A stretch of 64,000 nucleotides of DNA from Diospyros lotus (taxonomy: Eukaryota; Streptophyta; Magnoliopsida; Ericales; Ebenaceae): positions 5,779,327 to 5,843,326 of the forward strand of contig NC_068344.1 in assembly GCF_014633365.1 (NCBI RefSeq). The letters run 5' to 3'. A program made the translations under genes and the position numbers. Numbering within the stretch: position 1 is the stretch's first letter; each line of letters begins with the position of its first letter. Below, piece by piece: positions 59,001-64,000 of the stretch. The notes beneath the pieces were generated by a model that was given only the letters and a program-made list of their open reading frames with translations, had not been told where the DNA came from and searched no databases.

Positions 59001-60092
59001 TTTGGTTAGTAAGTGGTTTATGTTCCTCGAAAATGTTTTCATCATATTGACATGCCTTGATATGAATTCATCACATAGACTGCATACATGACATGACTAT
59101 GAAATACGTAAATACATGTTGATATCATTGATCACTCGCATTTGAGGCCGTAGGGAGTACGAACTGGCACCGCTGCTTTACCAAGGGTGCACCCATACAC
59201 CTCGGCTTCAAAAGAATGGGCCGCAAAAATGATAGGTAGCATGAGAGGTGCAGTTGACACCTATGATGAAAGACATTGCATTCATGCACAAAATATGTTT
59301 TCTGTACCCTTAGTTAGATGATTAGATGATTCATCATCTAACTTGGGCTTTGCCCCTGGAATATTCAAACGTTCCAGGTGGAAATTGTAGCAAATACAAG
59401 GATAAATGAGGCATGAAATGGCACTTAGCAGAGTGCATGAGAAATGAAATGTATGTAACATAGTCCTTGTATTTAAGTTTTGCTACTTTAGATTTTGAAT
59501 GTTTTGAGAAATGTTGAAAATGTAAGAATTTATTTATGATTAATGTTAAGACATCAAGTTTCGATCATTATTTCCGCATTTGATGTGTAAGTGATTCTCT
59601 TTCAAGAAAAATGATTAGAAATTCTGGGACAGATTTGAGGAATGATGTGATTTAGTTTTAGTGTTTGAAAGAAAAAAAATTTATTGTTTCGAAATTGTCC
59701 CAAGATATAACGCGCCCGGAAAAGCGAGGCGTTACAGTCTCCTCAATCGTCGGCGTCTGCCCCCATCACTATGCACTATGTATGTGTATATATATATATA
59801 TTTAACAACCACTGCACATTGCCTGTATATATGTATTAATATAAAATTTTGATAAATAATTATGTATAATTTATTAACATATATATTATATTAATATAAA
59901 ATTTTATCCAAACGTGTCACAAACAAGATTTTAAAATTTCAATGGTGTAATAGGTCTTTTTTGCAACTTGAGTGGCACAATTTTAGGGGTGTAATAGGTG
60001 CCTCTCAAATTAAGGGACCTCTCAAGTTAAGGGACGTAAATAGTTAAAACAAGAAAAATTAGGGCAAAAAATTGTTTTTAGCCAAAAGAAAA
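56084..60092. mobile_element. Mutator-like element with 9-bp target duplication AAAAGAAAA
   Basis: The ends GGCTAAAAACA (56093) and TGTTTTTAGCC (to 60083) are inverted copies. Similarity continues inward for about 150 bp (left GTGCCCCTCAACTT and GACCTATTGTGCCCCTCAAG; right, inverted, GTCCCTTAACTTGAG and CACCTATTACACCCC). The nonamer AAAAGAAAA is repeated exactly at 56084-56092 and 60084-60092. Nine-bp duplications with long inverted ends point to the Mutator superfamily. No transposase is present. An LTR (57083-59736) sits inside, so the original element was about 1.3 kb. Confidence 0.8.
57083..59736 (+). mobile_element. LTR inserted in the Mutator-like element, no matching target duplication
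   Basis: A 2,654-bp unit runs from TGTAATACCCC to GAGGCGTTACA, with TG/CA tips and LTR-like content (GC-rich block 57900-58320, GAAGAAGAA tract 58360-58460). Flanks CACGC and GTCTC differ. It may be a recombinant between two insertions, or one flank may have mutated. The long frames on both strands in 57800-58320 have no domains and are taken as non-coding. Confidence 0.55.
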
Positions 60093-60149
60093 TAATTCAT
60101 TTTCATGATTACATAGTAATAATAATAATTTAAGTATATACAAAATTAT

Positions 60150-60330
60150 TGCCCCCAGGATATAGGTCGAGCGATTAGGCAAGCGATATGTCCGGTTCAT
60201 ACCGGTAGGTCGTGAGTTCAATCCTCGTCCTGCACAGTGAGACAAAACCTCACACCTACGATTTACTTTTTCTGTCGAAATCGAGGACACAAGCAACGAG
60301 GGTCAAGCAAGGGTGGTCATCCCAAGTATA
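60150..60330 (+). mobile_element. tRNA-derived SINE or tRNA relic
   Basis: ATAGGTCGAGCGATTAGGCA resembles a tRNA A box region and GAGTTCAATCCTCG resembles a B box 50 bp downstream. The intervening arms do not fold into a good cloverleaf and a non-tRNA tail follows (ACAAAACCTCACACC and onward). It is taken as a SINE head, not a tRNA gene. Confidence 0.45.
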
Positions 60331-60925
60331 TATGAAATTATTATGTTACTCGACGCATTTGCCCAATGCAAACAACATCAGAAGGGCCCAGCATGCTCGC
60401 TCCAGGCGCAGGAGAACAATCCTCTAAGCATATAAAGGAAACAATTTCCTCTCTTTTCATGAAAACAATCCTCTAAGGTAATATTTGTTAACTAAGATAT
60501 AAATAAAAAAAAATAAAATATAAAAAACATTCTAAACAAAAATATTTTTTTATTATATTTATTAATTTTTTTATAAAAAATTACATAATTTTTTATCTTG
60601 AACTTTTAAGATAAATTTATCTCTTTCCACCTTTCAGATCATTTATCTTGAACTTTAGAGACAAATTATCTTAATAGAATATTATCTTATTTATTTTAAC
60701 AATAAGATAAAAAGAACAATTTTTCCCTCTTTTTAGTTCGAATGCATGTCATCTTACCCCTAAGTACCGAAACCTTGTTTCTTGCTTTATTTACATCTCT
60801 AGTTGTATGCTAATAAAATTTTTTGATTAAGATTTGATTGTTTTTATTATAAGTTACCAAAACAAATAAAAGAAAGAACAAAGAGCTCTCAGTCCATCCA
60901 TCATAATCTCAACAGTAATAAATGC
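60331..60925. other. AT-rich intergenic sequence
   Basis: TTATCTTGAACTTT recurs (60593 and 60647) within an AT-rich, partly self-complementary stretch (60480-60720) that could be a worn MITE. No gene. Confidence 0.35.
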
Positions 60926-61140
60926 AGCTCAAGGGCATAGCCAAGTGATAAAGAGATGAGTTGAAAAGCTTGTCTGAGGATTCTTTGTAAACTTGTCTAG
61001 AGATTCCTAATGCGAGTTCAATTTTTGGGAGAAGTATTTTGAAAGAAGACCTTAAAAGCGATATTAGTGATGTTTAAATCTACCACCCTGATCACTTGAG
61101 CACATCTCTCGATTTATCTTTTCAGTGTAGCTCTAGAAAC
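60926..61140 (+). mobile_element. tRNA-derived SINE, copy B
   Basis: The A-box-like GCATAGCCAAGTGATAA and B-box-like GCGAGTTCAA are followed by a body ending near 61140-61190 in an A-rich tail. Phrase order matches copy A at 31445-31690. Confidence 0.45.
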
Positions 61141-61699
61141 GGGATGACTGAAGACGCCAATAATAAAACATAATAAAAAAAAAAAACAATAACAAATGCG
61201 ACATAAGATCAGAGCACAAAAGGCAGGCATTAAAAGACGAATCAAAACCTTCAAGATGATGATATATTCACAGAGATAACAAATGTCCAAAGTCACCGGC
61301 TCGCTTTTACAACTTATCCTTGGGAGGACTGACAGACCGCAAAATGGTTAAATTATCTTAAAATTGCCCCTCCACTCTCATACTTAATTACATCATAAGA
61401 GGGGCTGTCCATTGCTCCTAAAACCATATAAATAGAAGAACCTCCTACTAAGTACTAACAGCCTCATTATTTGCTTGCTTGGTTAACAACACCTGACCAG
61501 TTACTTACAGACGACAGACACTTTACTTACAAACAGACCCTTTTCTTCAACCTCCATCTATTTACATCAAACAAAGGATCCAACTTTCTCTCCTCACTGA
61601 AAATGTCCCAAAACTCATCTGTTACATCAAGATCGTTTTCCACCTTCAAATTTTGCTTGCTATATATACTCTGGGTTTGAGGATTTGATTTCTTCTTCT

Positions 61700-62639
61700 C
61701 TAGGCCAGGGCAGGGATACTGCAGTTTCGCCTATCCCTTTCCAGGCAGTCGAACCCCTCGACCCTCACAGCCGGGTTGTTCCCAAAATTGGCCCGCACGC
61801 GTCCTCCTTTCCTGGAGGAGGAAGTTGGGGACGACGACAACCCAGGGGGGATCGGGATCGGAATTGACCGGGGTGAGACCAGGTTGATCTTCTCGTCCCC
61901 GAATCGAGCATCCTGAATTAATGGATTAGATACTCTGCTCGGCGGTGACCCGCAAAAAAATGGGGGCGACGAGGCTAACTGTGCATAAGAAGATTGCTCC
62001 ACACCATTGCCACCCTGTGAAAACCACAAAACCACCTAAACTCAGTAACAAACATCCACACAAGAGTCGAGATGATTCTGTAAATCAATTCAGTTACAAG
62101 AAGACATGATCCACAAATTCCTTTTGGAAAAATATTTGATGCCCAGAGAAAGGTCCCATAGCCATAGCCTTTAGTGGCCCACAAAATTTCCTTTGAGATT
62201 AACAAAATTCAAATTCTTCCATCTTTTCACACTTTATGGACAAATAAAATCCACATAAACATGTTCAAACCAAATTAGACCAAAAAATCTATACCCAGGA
62301 TATCATAGATAATTGAATTATACCTTTGGGAGGATGATGTCCAGAAGATCTGTTCCTGCCTTGGATTCACTGAGCTCCATTTGATGACTGTTAACCAAGG
62401 AATCCAGCGTTAAAGGAACTGGACTTCCAAAATCAAGCCACCAAGAATTCAACTCAAGGCATCTACAGAAGAAATTACCTGACATGCCATCTCAAGGGCC
62501 TGATCGGATCTGTGACGCAGGAGCCGATCAGACCAAGCCGGCGCGGTTTGGGGCAGACCACGGTCTCTCTACGGTCGGAGATCGAAACAGAGACAGAAAC
62601 GGAGCCCCTCATCTCTTCACAGGCTGCGAAGGCTTTCAT
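61700..62639 (-). CDS. Uncharacterised plant-specific small protein, three exons
   Basis: Coding exons are 62639-62479, 62387-62324 and 62014-61700, with GT/AG introns of 91 and 309 bp, encoding 179 residues. The N-terminus is MKAFAACEEMRGSVSVSVS; Met-10 (MRGSV) is an alternative start. Then come CPKPRRLGL, DPIRPLRWHV, the splice-spanning HVSHQ, ESKAGTDLLDIILPK, SPPFFCGSPPSRVSNPLIQD, a Pro/Ser-rich linker, and a C-terminal block AVRVEGFDCLERDRRNCSIP ending in ALA. These blocks match, from memory, a plant-only protein family of unknown function found across eudicots; no catalytic motif, signal peptide or membrane segment is visible. All junctions keep frame, and the PLRWHVSHQ continuity across intron 1 supports the model. 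It looks intact. Expression is probably broad, judging by the TATA, CT-repeat and telo-box promoter and the 5'-UTR intron. Confidence 0.8.
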
Positions 62640-62668
62640 TTTGGTTCAGATCTAACTTCGAACAACGC

Positions 62669-63412
62669 CTGAAAAGATTCCAAAATTTTGAACTTAAGAC
62701 AAAAGCTAGATGACAAAACGTATACAGATCCGATGAATATTTAAAAATGACAAAAGATTAAACTCGAAGTTAAATTTAGTGAACAGATCTGAAGGAGATG
62801 AACAGTTACAGATCTAGATCTAGTCAAAACAATAAATTAAAAATTAAACCTAAAAAAATTGCCGGCTGATAAATACTTTTGACCTATTCTCTTGAGATAG
62901 GTGAAATCATTGGCGAGTTCCACCAAACTCGACCTAACATGTACCTAAAATTCGAACTAACCACAAACCAAACTTGTACTGAGGTAAGTGATGCAGATCT
63001 ACCGCAAAAACTAAAAATTTCCCCCTTTCTCGAAACATAGACTCCTTGCTCTCTCGAAATCTTTTTTTTTTTTTCCGCAGATTTCTTCGCAAAAGATCCA
63101 CTTCTGCAACTGTTGCACTTTCCTTGTTAACCTAACAGCTCAAATCTAAATCTAGGAAAATATTCGGATTTTCGGAAAATAATTTCCAGATCTGTAATCA
63201 CAAGCAGCGGAAACAGAGCCAGGTGGAAGGAGAAAAACCGTTCGAATCAAATCGTCGCCGAAATTAAAACGCACATGAAACTTAAAAACAAATTAAATAA
63301 ACGCATAAAACGTCGAGAAACAGTAAAAATGATGCCTCTAAGGCCAGAAAAGTTGCAGAAATCAGAGGAAAATTTTATCTAAAATTCATGAAATTATGCT
63401 TCGTTTCTTTAC
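62669..63412 (-). other. Probable 5'-UTR intron of the three-exon gene
   Basis: On the minus strand the donor GAG|GTAAAG at 63412 and acceptor TTTTCAG|GCG at 62669 bound 744 bp of AT-rich DNA. The acceptor lies 29 nt before the ATG at 62639. Long leader introns are common in broadly expressed plant genes. Inferred from splice signals only. Confidence 0.55.
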
Positions 63413-63543
63413 CTCAGCGACCTGGAGAGAAGCAGTACGGAGGTTAGGCTCCTCCAAGAGGCGGCTACAAATTTAGAAGAAAGGGCAAACTAGAGACAGA
63501 AGAGTCAGACGAAGAAAAGATAAGCGAGGAGGAGAAAGCCGAG

Positions 63544-63551
63544 ATTTATAT

Positions 63552-63554
<3 letters not shown>
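63544..63554 (-). promoter_or_regulatory. TATA box of the three-exon gene
   Basis: The minus strand reads TATATATAAAT, immediately downstream of a CT microsatellite. It predicts a transcription start near 63510-63520 and a first non-coding exon of about 100 nt ending at 63413. Confidence 0.55.
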
Positions 63555-63586
<32 letters not shown>

Positions 63587-63660
63587 TGTAGAAGAGAGAG
63601 AGAGAGAGGAATCAGAAAAAGAAATCTGACGAGAGAGATAGAGAGAGAGAGGAAGAGGAA
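63555..63660. repeat. GA/CT microsatellite in the promoter
   Basis: GA repeats occur at 63557-63582, 63594-63608 and 63631-63650. In the gene's sense this is a pyrimidine tract just upstream of the TATA box, similar to the Y-patch/GAGA-type elements of plant core promoters. The open frame read through it is not a gene. Confidence 0.85.
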
Positions 63661-63867
63661 AGTAATGCGAGGCAAGACGCTGAACAAAGCTGCAGAAAGA
63701 AACGGTATTTATTTTTCGCCATTTGCTTTTTATTTAAATATTTCTTTTTACTTTTTAAATATTTTTATTTTATTTTTTTAATATTTCATGCAGGCGGTGC
63801 CCATTGATTTTCGCACCCAACCACGCGACTCGACCCTTTTATTCTCAATCACATTCGAGTCCTTCTA

Positions 63868-63877
63868 TTAGGGTTTA
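63868..63877 (-). promoter_or_regulatory. Telo-box-like motif
   Basis: The minus strand reads TAAACCCTAA, about 315 bp upstream of the TATA box. Telo-boxes occur in promoters of growth-related plant genes. A single copy is weak evidence. Confidence 0.3.
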
Positions 63878-64000
63878 ATCTTGCTTAGCCCCATTTGATT
63901 TCAAAAATTACGTTTTAGCCCCGTCTTGTGATCTTCAATTTGATACGATATTCATTCAATTTGAGAAGAAGAAATCCAAATTCAAATGTCTTTAAAAGGA

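Noticed and set aside
60160..60240. Functional tRNA gene
   Set aside because: Box-like motifs are present but the arms do not fold into a cloverleaf and no anticodon loop can be placed.
62324..62485. Unspliced start at the ATG on the minus strand at 62485 for the three-exon gene
   Set aside because: It is open and in frame, but it would use the intron 1 sequence. The spliced model joins PLRWHV to SHQMELSES with consensus sites and gives a better family match.
1..64000. CRISPR array, prophage or bacterial operon
   Set aside because: Spliced genes, plant transposons and an RBCS gene show nuclear plant DNA. The word arrays are irregular and lack the constant repeat/spacer lengths of CRISPR.

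Overview
The window reads as nuclear DNA of a core eudicot, probably a woody one: AT-rich, full of nested transposable elements, with plant LTR retrotransposons, Helitrons, hAT, Mutator-like and Tourist-like DNA elements. Three loci look like real host genes. The clearest is a nuclear RBCS gene (Rubisco small subunit) at 20790-22078 on the plus strand, with the two-intron layout seen in eudicots and a light-responsive I-box/G-box/I-box cluster upstream. The second, at 61700-62639 on the minus strand, is a three-exon gene for a small uncharacterised plant protein of about 179 residues, with a likely 5'-UTR intron and a CT-repeat/TATA core promoter. The third, at 34810-35130 on the minus strand, is a short Lys/Glu-rich plant protein; a truncated pseudogene copy lies about 2 kb away at 32625-32777.

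Layout. 1-2100: retrotransposon debris with tandem repeats. 2098-6180: a TG-starting repeat packed with the word TCGAGTA, split by a solo LTR (2192-4407). 6190-10150: LTR debris containing a second solo LTR (6873-9267). 10680-13350: retroelement-like leader and minisatellites. 14460-15996: a Helitron on the minus strand. 17846-18570 and 18633-19108: inverted-repeat elements. 20476-22078: RBCS. 22985-26367: the second TCGAGTA repeat copy, split by an element carrying a different palindromic word (24098-25440). 26651-29960: LTR-like repeats. 31440-35130: SINE, segmental duplication and the small gene. 35766-36867: a Helitron. 37553-50659: a hAT transposon whose remains enclose a complete 8.7-kb Ty3/gypsy chromovirus-type retrotransposon (38361-47063, target duplication AAAGA). 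50849-52550: gag fragment plus minisatellite of another Ty3/gypsy element. 52940-55322: a third solo LTR. 56093-60083: a Mutator-like element with a 9-bp target duplication, itself hit by an LTR. 60150-61140: SINEs. 61700-63600: the three-exon gene.

The genes do not form a pathway or operon. The main story is repeated nesting and decay: one full-length retrotransposon against three solo LTRs with intact 5-bp target duplications, TAG-only decay of the pol frame, and three unrelated elements that each carry their own array of a short, partly palindromic word. I found no CRISPR array, rRNA gene or functional tRNA gene. All comparisons were made by eye and no database was searched.
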